A stretch of DNA of 64,000 nucleotides from an uncultured SAR86 cluster bacterium (GTDB lineage: Bacteria > Pseudomonadota > Gammaproteobacteria > Magnimaribacterales > AG-339-G14). The stretch spans positions 1-64,000 of the forward strand of contig CABZIF010000007.1 of the NCBI GenBank assembly GCA_902525735.1, read 5' to 3'. The notes under the pieces are model-generated. The model was not told the DNA's origin, did not search any database, and saw only the letters and a program-made list of their open reading frames with translations. Position numbers and translations under genes: made by a program. Shown piece after piece: positions 54,139-61,243 of this stretch; position 1 is the stretch's first letter, and every line of letters starts with the position of its first letter.

Positions 54139-54153
54139 TGAGAATCGTTTTCA
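54139..54153. promoter_or_regulatory. Fur-box-like operator
   Basis: The inverted repeat TGAGAAT-C-GTTTTCA matches the Fur 7-1-7 consensus TGATAAT-N-ATTATCA at 11 of 14 half-site positions. It sits in the 129-bp divergent gap between the ferritin-like gene and the MAPEG genes, just upstream of the probable MAPEG -35. Confidence 0.5.
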
Positions 54154-54160
54154 TAAAATA

Positions 54161-54189
54161 CCGACAGAAAACTTTCTTTTATGTAAAAT
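54161..54189 (+). promoter_or_regulatory. Probable promoter of the MAPEG pair
   Basis: CCGACA (54161-54166) and TAAAAT (54184-54189) are separated by 17 bp, the best-spaced -35/-10 pair in the gap. A 22-nt leader carries an AGGAGAG ribosome site before the ATG at 54212. Confidence 0.4.
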
Positions 54190-54211
54190 ATTTTTTAAAA
54201 AGGAGAGATTT

Positions 54212-54640
54212 ATGAATACAGATATTTTTATACCTATATTTTACATGTTAGGCTTAACTTCTTTAGTTTTCTTATTCTATACGGTGATTCGTATAATGGA
54301 TGTTGCTATCTATAAACAACATAAAGCAGAAGATTTGATGAAAATTCCTACACCAGGATCTGCCAGTAATTTGATAAGACAATCTGAAAGAAATTTAGCC
54401 AATCTATTTGAATTTCCCGTTTTCTTTTATATAGCCTGTGTGGTTATTTATATAACTGGAAAAGTAGATGATTATTTTGTCTTGTTAGCCTATTGGTTTG
54501 TTGGTTTTAGAGTGATTCATTCTATCTATCATATTTTTTTAAATAACTTTATTTCTGTACTTCCTTTAAGAGCATTTTTTTTTGTTCCTAGTTGGATCGT
54601 CTTAGTATGGATTTGGGTTAGACTCGTAACATCTTTTTGA
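54212..54640 (+). CDS. MAPEG family membrane protein (copy 1)
   Basis: The 142-residue protein has four membrane segments and the MAPEG pattern: SERNLANLFEFPVFFY in the second helix region and FRVIHSIYH in the third. Eukaryotic members are membrane glutathione transferases and eicosanoid enzymes; bacterial roles are mostly unknown and may involve detoxification of lipid peroxides. It is followed 13 bases later by a paralogue. The Fur-box-like site upstream may link it to iron. Confidence 0.88.
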   Translation: MNTDIFIPIFYMLGLTSLVFLFYTVIRIMDVAIYKQHKAEDLMKIPTPGSASNLIRQSERNLANLFEFPVFFYIACVVIYITGKVDDYFVLLAYWFVGFRVIHSIYHIFLNNFISVLPLRAFFFVPSWIVLVWIWVRLVTSF

Positions 54641-54653
54641 TAAGGGGGAAATT

Positions 54654-55070
54654 ATGAATACAGATATTTTATTACCAATCTTTTATTTGGCTATTTTTAC
54701 TTTTTCAATCTTAATAGTTCAATCAGTCGTTAGAGGTCGCGCAGTAAGTAATAACGAACATACACAAGAAGAAATGTTTGGTATTCCTCTACCAAGCAAT
54801 TCGAGTGATTTTATTAAACGATTAGATAGAAACCATACTAATTTATTTGAATACACAGTACTTTTTTATGCTGCATGTATATCTATTTATATCACTGGTA
54901 AAGTTGATGGGTATTTTATTCTGTTAGCAAATTCTTATGTAGTTTTAAGAGTGATTCACTCTCTCTATCACATTTTATCGAATTCAAATTTTGGATTAAG
55001 AGCGCTTGTTTGGCTGGCTAGTAATATTGTTATGTTATGGATGTGGACAAGATTGGTTATGATGTTTTAG
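54654..55070 (+). CDS. MAPEG family membrane protein (copy 2)
   Basis: The 138-residue protein starts with the same MNTDI as copy 1 and shares the patterns DRNHTNLFEYTVLFY, IYITGKVDGYF and LRVIHSLYH. It is a diverged tandem duplicate, with a GGGGG ribosome site. The two products could form a hetero-oligomer, since MAPEG enzymes are trimers. Its end overlaps a convergent membrane-protein gene by 14 bases. Confidence 0.88.
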   Translation: MNTDILLPIFYLAIFTFSILIVQSVVRGRAVSNNEHTQEEMFGIPLPSNSSDFIKRLDRNHTNLFEYTVLFYAACISIYITGKVDGYFILLANSYVVLRVIHSLYHILSNSNFGLRALVWLASNIVMLWMWTRLVMMF

Positions 55071-55743
55071 AACTTTTATAGACAAACAGCAAAGGATAAC
55101 TTATTAAAACTAATTGAACGTATGATAAAAAGGCATTAGCAATGCTATTTGTAAAAAATAAATTTGTATTAGGTTCTGAACTCATTGCAAAAGCAGAAAT
55201 GATAGAAAGTGTAAAAAAAGTTATGAATATTAACGCTGCCCAATAATAAATTAAATATAAAATATAACTTCTTTGATTGGTTTTGGTAGTTTGCCAAGAT
55301 AAATCCAAAGATTCTAAAACGCCTTTTCCCTCTAATATCAAAAAATAGGGACTTAAAAGAAGGCGAGAAGCCAAATAAATTCCTGGAACGATAAAAAGCA
55401 ATAATCCTCCAATTATCACTAAACCGTTAATTAAAGTTAGTAACAAAACTCTTAACACAAGCTGAAAAGAAACAATGTAGTAACCAATTGATTCTTTCAA
55501 GCGATTTTCTCTAAGATCATTTACCATCAATATACAGAATGAAGTCACAAAAGGCGTTAAAAAAAGATTAGTAAAGACAAAAAGTAAAATTCCCCAAGTA
55601 AAAAACGTCTCGCTGTTTAAATATATATCTCCTGATGAGGCAAGCAATCCTAGCAAAATAAACAAAGGTAAAGTGGAAATCGTGAATTTACTAAAAGTAT
55701 CGAAGTAAGACTTGAATCCTTCTAAAAGTGGAGCTATGGTCAT
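55057..55743 (-). CDS. YciC-like (UPF0259) six-helix membrane protein
   Basis: The 228-residue protein has six hydrophobic segments and the family pattern GLLLFIVPGIYLASRLLLSP followed by GVLESLDLSWQTTK. YciC-type proteins have no firm function. TATAAT on the minus strand at 55751-55756 lies 7 nt before the ATG with no ribosome site, suggesting a leaderless mRNA. Confidence 0.8.
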   Translation of the reverse strand: MTIAPLLEGFKSYFDTFSKFTISTLPLFILLGLLASSGDIYLNSETFFTWGILLFVFTNLFLTPFVTSFCILMVNDLRENRLKESIGYYIVSFQLVLRVLLLTLINGLVIIGGLLLFIVPGIYLASRLLLSPYFLILEGKGVLESLDLSWQTTKTNQRSYILYLIYYWAALIFITFFTLSIISAFAMSSEPNTNLFFTNSIANAFLSYVQLVLISYPLLFVYKSSKTS

Positions 55744-55750
55744 ATCTAAT

Positions 55751-55758
55751 ATTATATT
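55751..55758. promoter_or_regulatory. Shared -10 region, YciC-like / glutaredoxin genes
   Basis: TATAAT on the minus strand (55751-55756) and TATATT on the + strand (55753-55758) overlap in the 33-bp divergent gap. The + side leaves room for the TAGGAGC ribosome site of the glutaredoxin gene. Confidence 0.4.
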
Positions 55759-55776
55759 TAATTATAGGAGCAAACA

Positions 55777-56004
55777 ATGATAGAAATCTGGTCAAAACCC
55801 AATTGTCCCTTTTGTGATAAAGCCGAAAATCTATGCGTACAAAAAAATTTAGATTTCAAGAAATATATGTTAGACGTAGACTTTACTAGAGAAGAATTAT
55901 TCGAAAAGTTTCCTTCTGCAAGAACGTTTCCTCAAATAACCATGGATGGAGTCCTAATAGGTGGTTATACAGAGTTTTCTGCAAAGATTCTTGAAGAAAG
56001 TTAA
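55777..56004 (+). CDS. Glutaredoxin
   Basis: The 75-residue thioredoxin-fold protein has the dithiol active site CPFC (Cys10, Cys13), the cis-proline region TFPQITMDG and the GGYTEF glutathione-binding turn. It reduces disulfides with glutathione. It starts after a clear TAGGAGC site and abuts the AGCS gene (3-base gap), an unusual partner. Confidence 0.93.
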   Translation: MIEIWSKPNCPFCDKAENLCVQKNLDFKKYMLDVDFTREELFEKFPSARTFPQITMDGVLIGGYTEFSAKILEES

Positions 56005-56007
56005 CAA

Positions 56008-57642
56008 GTGGATCAACTTAATAAATATATTTTACTTATAGATAGTTATTTTGGCAGCGCGCCATGGTTTCCGCTCACTTTATTAGCTACAGGAATTTTT
56101 TTCACATTTTATTTAGGATTTCCTCAGATAAGAAATTTTAGAAATGGATGGAGCATAATTTCCAAAGGAGGATTTTCTGGATCTGACGGTTATACGAGTC
56201 CGTTTCAAGCACTAAGCACAGCTCTTTCCGGTACTGTAGGTACTGGAAATATAGGTGGAGTTGCAATGGCTATTTTTATAGGTGGACCAGCAGCATTATT
56301 TTGGATGTGGGTTACAGCTTTTTTAGGAATGACTACCAAGTTTGTAGAAGTTACCTTGTCGCATAAATATAGAAAACTTGATAATTCTGGTTCAGTATCA
56401 GGTGGACCAATGATCTACATGGAAAATGGCCTCAATATGAAGTGGCTTGGCGTAGTTTTTTCTTTTTGCCTTTTGGTATCTACTTTTGGTTCTGGCAACA
56501 TGCCCCAAATAGATAATATATCGAGTACATTAAATTCAAGTTTTGGTTTGAACCCAATAATATCCTCTTTAGTAATTACAATTTTGGTTGGGCTAGTTAT
56601 TATTGGAGGCATAAATAGAATTGCAAGTTTTGCTGGATCTATTGTTCCAACAATGGCATTTATATATGTTGTTGGATCTTTGAGTGTCCTTATTTTCAAC
56701 TACTCAAATATATTGCCCTCATTTTACGTAATAATTCATGATGTATTTAATGGTAGTGCAATTGCGGGCGGATTTTTAGGCGCTTCATTTTCCACCGCAT
56801 TTACTTATGGAGTTGCAAGAGGATTATATTCCAATGAGGCTGGCCAGGGCTCTTCGCCAATCGCTCACGCGACATCTAATACAAAACATTCTGTAGAAGA
56901 GGGCTTTGTATCAATTTTAGAACCGTTTATTGATACTCTCATAATCTGTACATTAACTGGTCTTGTAATTCTCGCCTCTGGAGTATGGACTGAAAAGTAT
57001 GAAAATGACTTTGAGAGAACTTCGCTTTATTTTTTAGGGCAGTCTGAATCACAACAAGATATATCGAATCAAATTAATTCTTATATAGAGTGCAGAGACA
57101 ATGGAGGTGGTTGTTTTTCAGGAGAAATCTTAATTGAAAATGGCATTTCAAAAGAGTCAAACACAGTTTTTCACAATAGATCTATTGCAGAAAATGTCTT
57201 TTTCTTCAAAGATGAAGAATTATTCTCAGGGATTATAAAAATTGAGAATGGACTTTTGATCACACAAGGACTTAATGTGAAAGGGGAGTCCTTAGTAAAA
57301 TCTGCAGTTTTAACAAGCAAAGCTTTTAATAAAGGATTTTTTGGTAATTATGGTGAATTTATTGTTTCTATTGGTTTGCTGTTATTTGCTTTCTCCACAA
57401 TGATTACTTGGTCTTATTACGGTGACAGGTGTACTTTGTACTTATTTGGTGAACAAGCACTTATTTTTTATAGAATTTTATATTTATTTGCAATGTTTAT
57501 AGCTGGAAGTGGATTAATAGACACTGAGATTATTTGGAACTTTGCATTGATAACGGTTGCAGCTTCTACATTACCGAATTTATTAGGAATGTTTCTTTTA
57601 AGGAAAGAGATGAAATTTCTTTTAAAAGATTATTTAAAGTAA
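56008..57642 (+). CDS. Alanine or glycine:cation symporter (AGCS) family protein
   Basis: AGCS carriers take up alanine or glycine with Na+. The 544-residue protein has about ten membrane segments and the signatures SGTVGTGNIGGVA and the LYSNEAGQGSSPIAHA stretch. It is about 80-100 residues longer than usual because of an insertion of about 104 residues (near 328-431) between late helices, containing a CRDNGGGC cysteine pair. GTG start three bases after the glutaredoxin gene. Confidence 0.92.
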   Translation: MDQLNKYILLIDSYFGSAPWFPLTLLATGIFFTFYLGFPQIRNFRNGWSIISKGGFSGSDGYTSPFQALSTALSGTVGTGNIGGVAMAIFIGGPAALFWMWVTAFLGMTTKFVEVTLSHKYRKLDNSGSVSGGPMIYMENGLNMKWLGVVFSFCLLVSTFGSGNMPQIDNISSTLNSSFGLNPIISSLVITILVGLVIIGGINRIASFAGSIVPTMAFIYVVGSLSVLIFNYSNILPSFYVIIHDVFNGSAIAGGFLGASFSTAFTYGVARGLYSNEAGQGSSPIAHATSNTKHSVEEGFVSILEPFIDTLIICTLTGLVILASGVWTEKYENDFERTSLYFLGQSESQQDISNQINSYIECRDNGGGCFSGEILIENGISKESNTVFHNRSIAENVFFFKDEELFSGIIKIENGLLITQGLNVKGESLVKSAVLTSKAFNKGFFGNYGEFIVSIGLLLFAFSTMITWSYYGDRCTLYLFGEQALIFYRILYLFAMFIAGSGLIDTEIIWNFALITVAASTLPNLLGMFLLRKEMKFLLKDYLK

Positions 57643-57654
57643 ATTTTTTTAAAA

Positions 57655-59694
57655 TTATTTATCTAATAAATTCAGTAAAAAAGCGTCATCTAAAGAGCTT
57701 TCTTCCAGAGAGTTTAGCCTTCCGCTTTTACCCGAATGCCCGCCAATTAAATTCATTTTCAAAAGAATTGGATTATCAGAAGTGCTGTTTTCTCTTAATT
57801 TAGGAACATATTTAGCTGGTTCAAAATATTGGACCTGAGAATCATGCAGACTAGAAGTTACCAAAACAGAAGGGTATTTAGAGGGCTTTAAATTGTCATA
57901 GGGTGAATACTGTTTGATGTAATCATATTCTTTCTTATTATTTGGATTACCCCACTCTTTATATTCGAATGTTGTTAAAGGAATTGATTCATCCAACATA
58001 GTGGTAAGAACATCGACAAAAGGAACTGCTGAAATAATGCCCTTGTATAATTCTGGCTCCAAATTAATTATTGCGCCCATTAAAAGTCCTCCCGCACTTC
58101 CTCCTTTTGCAAATACTTTTTCTTTGTTTCCAAAGCCTAAATCTAAAAGCCCTTTAGTGACATCAATAAAGTCATAGAAAGTATTCATTTTTTTAAGCAT
58201 CTTGCCATCTTCATACCATTGGCGACCCATTTCAGAACCCCCTCTAATATGAGCTATTGCAAAAATAAATCCCCTGTCCAGTAAAGGAAGAATGGAGGAT
58301 TTGAAAGATGCATCTATGATTGCTCCGTACGACCCATATCCATACATTAAAAGAGGGGAGTCTTTTAGTTTGATACCTTTTTTGTATACAAATGAAACAG
58401 GCACTCTTTTACTGTCTCTGACTTTTATTTTAAGTCTTTCAGATTCATATAGAGAAGAATCAAAATTTTTTAAATTTTGTACCCAAACTTTTTCACGTTT
58501 TCCATTTTCATGATTTTCTTTAAAAACAGTACTTTGACAATTTGGACTTGAGTAACCATAAAAAACTTCGTCAGATGAATACTCACCCATACTCACTAGA
58601 TAAGAGCTATAGGCAGGATCATCAAATTTGATGTATTCAATAGAAAGGTCATCTTTCTTTATCTTCTTTATTTTTGGTAAGCCATCCTCTCTAGTTTCTA
58701 AATAAAAATATTCTTCAAATGTGTCTAATCCTTCAATATAAGATTTTTCTGAATGTTCAATTATGGTCTCCCATTTAGATAAATCGGAAGGAAGATTCAA
58801 GCCAGCTTTTATGAGTTTAAAATTTTTACAATCATCCATATTAGTAATTACGAAAAAACAATCATGATTTTCTGTGACACCATATAAATGATTTTCCTGT
58901 CTTTTTAAAAAACACATTGGTTTTGAATTTTTTTTTGCCAAATCTAAAATCCAGGTTTCAGATGATTCTGTTTTACTTATATTTATAAAAAGATATTTCT
59001 TCAGTCTAGATTTTGAAATACCAAGATTGAACTCAGGATCTTTTTCTTCATAAATCAACAAATCGTTTTCTTGTTTATCTCCTAATTTATGTTTGAAGAC
59101 TTTATTTGTTATAAGAGTTTTTGGATCTTTTTTAGTATAGAAGATGAATTTGCTGGAGTTATCCCAAACTACACTTCCTGAGCTATTAAATACGTTTTCA
59201 TCTATTATTTTATTTGAAGATAGGTCTTTTATCTTTAGATTGAATTCTCTTCTGCCGGATAAATCCTCTCCATACGCAACCAAAGTATGATCAGGGGAGG
59301 GTGAAATTCCGGATATAGAAAAATATTCTTTATCTTTTGACAAGACATTAAGGTCTAATAAAAGTTCCTTTTTGTCATTCTTTTGTTCTCTGTAGTATCG
59401 ACTATATTGCTCATTTGAAAATATTTCGGAAAAATAATAATAATTATCTTTTTTAACCTTTAATGAAATTTCTTTATTAGGAATTTTATTAACCATCTCA
59501 TTAAAAATTTCAGTTTTATAATCTTTTCTTTTAGAAAACCAATCTTCTGTATATTTATTTTCTTTTTCAAGATAAGAAATGACCTCTACATTTGCTCGCG
59601 AATCATCTCTCAACCAATAATAGTTGTCGATTCTTGTATCGCCATGAGACATCAATTCTTTTGGTATTTTTTTTGGAGTTGGAGCTTTACTCAT
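57655..59694 (-). CDS. ptrB: Oligopeptidase B (S9A)
   Basis: PtrB cleaves short peptides after Arg or Lys. The 679-residue protein (E. coli 686) has an N-terminal propeller and a C-terminal alpha/beta hydrolase domain: nucleophile Ser in GGSAGGLLMG, Asp in LHDSQVQYFEPAKY and His in GGHSGKSGR. The start MSKAPTPKKIPKEL fits the family. It is translationally coupled to a 66-residue membrane protein (ATGA overlap). Confidence 0.94.
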   Translation of the reverse strand: MSKAPTPKKIPKELMSHGDTRIDNYYWLRDDSRANVEVISYLEKENKYTEDWFSKRKDYKTEIFNEMVNKIPNKEISLKVKKDNYYYFSEIFSNEQYSRYYREQKNDKKELLLDLNVLSKDKEYFSISGISPSPDHTLVAYGEDLSGRREFNLKIKDLSSNKIIDENVFNSSGSVVWDNSSKFIFYTKKDPKTLITNKVFKHKLGDKQENDLLIYEEKDPEFNLGISKSRLKKYLFINISKTESSETWILDLAKKNSKPMCFLKRQENHLYGVTENHDCFFVITNMDDCKNFKLIKAGLNLPSDLSKWETIIEHSEKSYIEGLDTFEEYFYLETREDGLPKIKKIKKDDLSIEYIKFDDPAYSSYLVSMGEYSSDEVFYGYSSPNCQSTVFKENHENGKREKVWVQNLKNFDSSLYESERLKIKVRDSKRVPVSFVYKKGIKLKDSPLLMYGYGSYGAIIDASFKSSILPLLDRGFIFAIAHIRGGSEMGRQWYEDGKMLKKMNTFYDFIDVTKGLLDLGFGNKEKVFAKGGSAGGLLMGAIINLEPELYKGIISAVPFVDVLTTMLDESIPLTTFEYKEWGNPNNKKEYDYIKQYSPYDNLKPSKYPSVLVTSSLHDSQVQYFEPAKYVPKLRENSTSDNPILLKMNLIGGHSGKSGRLNSLEESSLDDAFLLNLLDK

Positions 59695-59891
59695 GAATTA
59701 AATATATATAAAAAAAAGGCTGAGGAAGATAAAGATAATACTGAAGTTAGAATTAAAGCAATAAATCCAAATGCCATATATAAGTTTTCGTCTTTAATTG
59801 AATTTAAGTACATATTCTTTAGTGAGATAAAAAATTTATAACTAGATATAAAAGTAAAAAAAAATATGACTGCCGAAAGAATATAAATCAT
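59691..59891 (-). CDS. Small two-helix membrane protein (66 aa), unknown
   Basis: The frame has an ATG and two hydrophobic segments (about 2-22 and 41-62) separated by a polar loop. The stop overlaps the ptrB start (ATGA), and a perfect TATAAT lies 8 nt upstream at 59900-59905 on the minus strand. It is therefore the probable first gene of a ptrB operon. No family recognised. Confidence 0.65.
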   Translation of the reverse strand: MIYILSAVIFFFTFISSYKFFISLKNMYLNSIKDENLYMAFGFIALILTSVLSLSSSAFFLYIFNS

Positions 59892-59899
59892 AATTAAAT

Positions 59900-59905
59900 A
59901 TTATA
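59900..59905 (-). promoter_or_regulatory. Perfect -10 TATAAT of the ptrB operon
   Basis: TATAAT on the minus strand ends 8 nt before the ATG of the 66-aa membrane-protein gene, with no Shine-Dalgarno in between. Confidence 0.45.
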
Positions 59906-59993
59906 TTAATAGGGGTAAATATATTTAAGCTTTGTCTTTAAAGAATAATCATATTATAAAAATTTAATTTAAATATTTTTAGAAATAATTTTT

Positions 59994-60983
59994 TTGAAGC
60001 TAACTTTCAACAATATGCTAAAAAACTATGCGCTTACAATTGCTGTTTCTTCGGTTTTAGCCTTTTTTCTATTTTATTTTCTATTTGCCTACTTAGGCAT
60101 CATGCTTTCCGTTGAGGAGGGCTATAAAATAGGTGAAAGTTCTAGATGGTGTGAAAGAATTAGTTCTGGATATTTTAGAGAACCATCAAACGCTTTAAGT
60201 AATATTGGTTTTATTCTGTGTGGAATTTTTATGGTTTGGATCCTTTCCAGAGAAGAAGTTACAGGCCAAAACTTTTTTATTGGGCTTACTTCTATTTCTA
60301 CACTTTATGCCTCTGCATCTATCTTTTTAGGCCCTGGTTCCTTGATGATGCATGGAACTCATACGGTTTGGGGAGCATGGATAGATAATGTCAGCATGGT
60401 TGCTTACATAATTATTCCTTGGCTTTTAAATTTCAAAATTTTAAATGGGTGGACAGAGAATCAATTTTTAAAAGCGTATTTTGTAATTTTATTTTTATTT
60501 TCTTTTTTTAGTTGGTTTTATGGTTCAGAACTTGGTATTGGTTTCAGTTTATTTGGAGTTTCAATTGGTTTATGGGTAATTTCTGAGTTTTTATATAATT
60601 TCTATTCAAATTCAATGAGATTTTATTCTGGATTTGTAGGCTATCTCGTTTTATGGATATTTGGTACTTCACCTTACGACGTGGCCTTAAATATTGAAGA
60701 ATTTTGGTGGACTCTTTTATTTTGGCTCCCAGGATTGATAGCAACTCAGAGACCCGAGAGCAAAAGAAAATATAATCCTTGGTTCTTTGCGGGTTGTTTT
60801 TTTTATATTTTGGCATTTACTATATGGCTGCAAGGAAATTTAATGATAAATCCCGATTCTGAATGGTGTTATCCAGATTCAATTATTCAACCCCATGCTC
60901 TTTGGCATATAATCTGCGCTTTGGCGACATTGTCTTTTTTCTTTTTCTACAGAACTGAAAAAAGATTGAAAGCTATTGAATAA
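59994..60983 (+). CDS. Ceramidase-like CREST superfamily membrane protein
   Basis: The 329-residue protein has about eight membrane segments and the alkaline ceramidase pattern: WCE (52-54), REPSNALSN (62-70), LMMHGTHTVWGAWIDNVSM and PHALWH near the end. The His, Asp and Ser set fits the zinc amidase of the CREST superfamily, which cleaves amide-linked lipids. The start may be TTG at 59994 or ATG at 60015; neither has a good ribosome site. It is followed by a small secreted protein and an outer-membrane-type DUF5916 protein. Confidence 0.85.
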   Translation: MKLTFNNMLKNYALTIAVSSVLAFFLFYFLFAYLGIMLSVEEGYKIGESSRWCERISSGYFREPSNALSNIGFILCGIFMVWILSREEVTGQNFFIGLTSISTLYASASIFLGPGSLMMHGTHTVWGAWIDNVSMVAYIIIPWLLNFKILNGWTENQFLKAYFVILFLFSFFSWFYGSELGIGFSLFGVSIGLWVISEFLYNFYSNSMRFYSGFVGYLVLWIFGTSPYDVALNIEEFWWTLLFWLPGLIATQRPESKRKYNPWFFAGCFFYILAFTIWLQGNLMINPDSEWCYPDSIIQPHALWHIICALATLSFFFFYRTEKRLKAIE

Positions 60984-60984
60984 T

Positions 60985-61230
60985 ATGAAGAGCATTATTT
61001 TTTTCTGTTTAATATTTTTTTCTTTATTTTGTATTTCTTCTGAAGAAAAAAAAATTATTATTACCTTTAAGGAATTATCAGATTTTCAAGCATGTTATGC
61101 ATTCATGATTGGATCTTATAGCAAAGAAGAGAAGTCCATGTTAAAAGATTGGATAACTATAAAAGATTTCAATTGTGATCAATATGCAGAGGTTATATAT
61201 AGAGCTAAAATTTTAGGATCCATTCAATAA
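60985..61230 (+). CDS. Small secreted protein, unknown
   Basis: About 81 residues from ATG 60985, one base after the ceramidase-like stop. It has a signal peptide (KSIIFFCLIFFSLFCISS); the mature part has two cysteines (QACYAF, NCDQYA) that could form a disulfide. No family recognised. Its place between the ceramidase-like and DUF5916 genes suggests a periplasmic helper. Confidence 0.7.
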   Translation: MKSIIFFCLIFFSLFCISSEEKKIIITFKELSDFQACYAFMIGSYSKEEKSMLKDWITIKDFNCDQYAEVIYRAKILGSIQ

Positions 61231-61243
61231 TTAAATCTTTATT

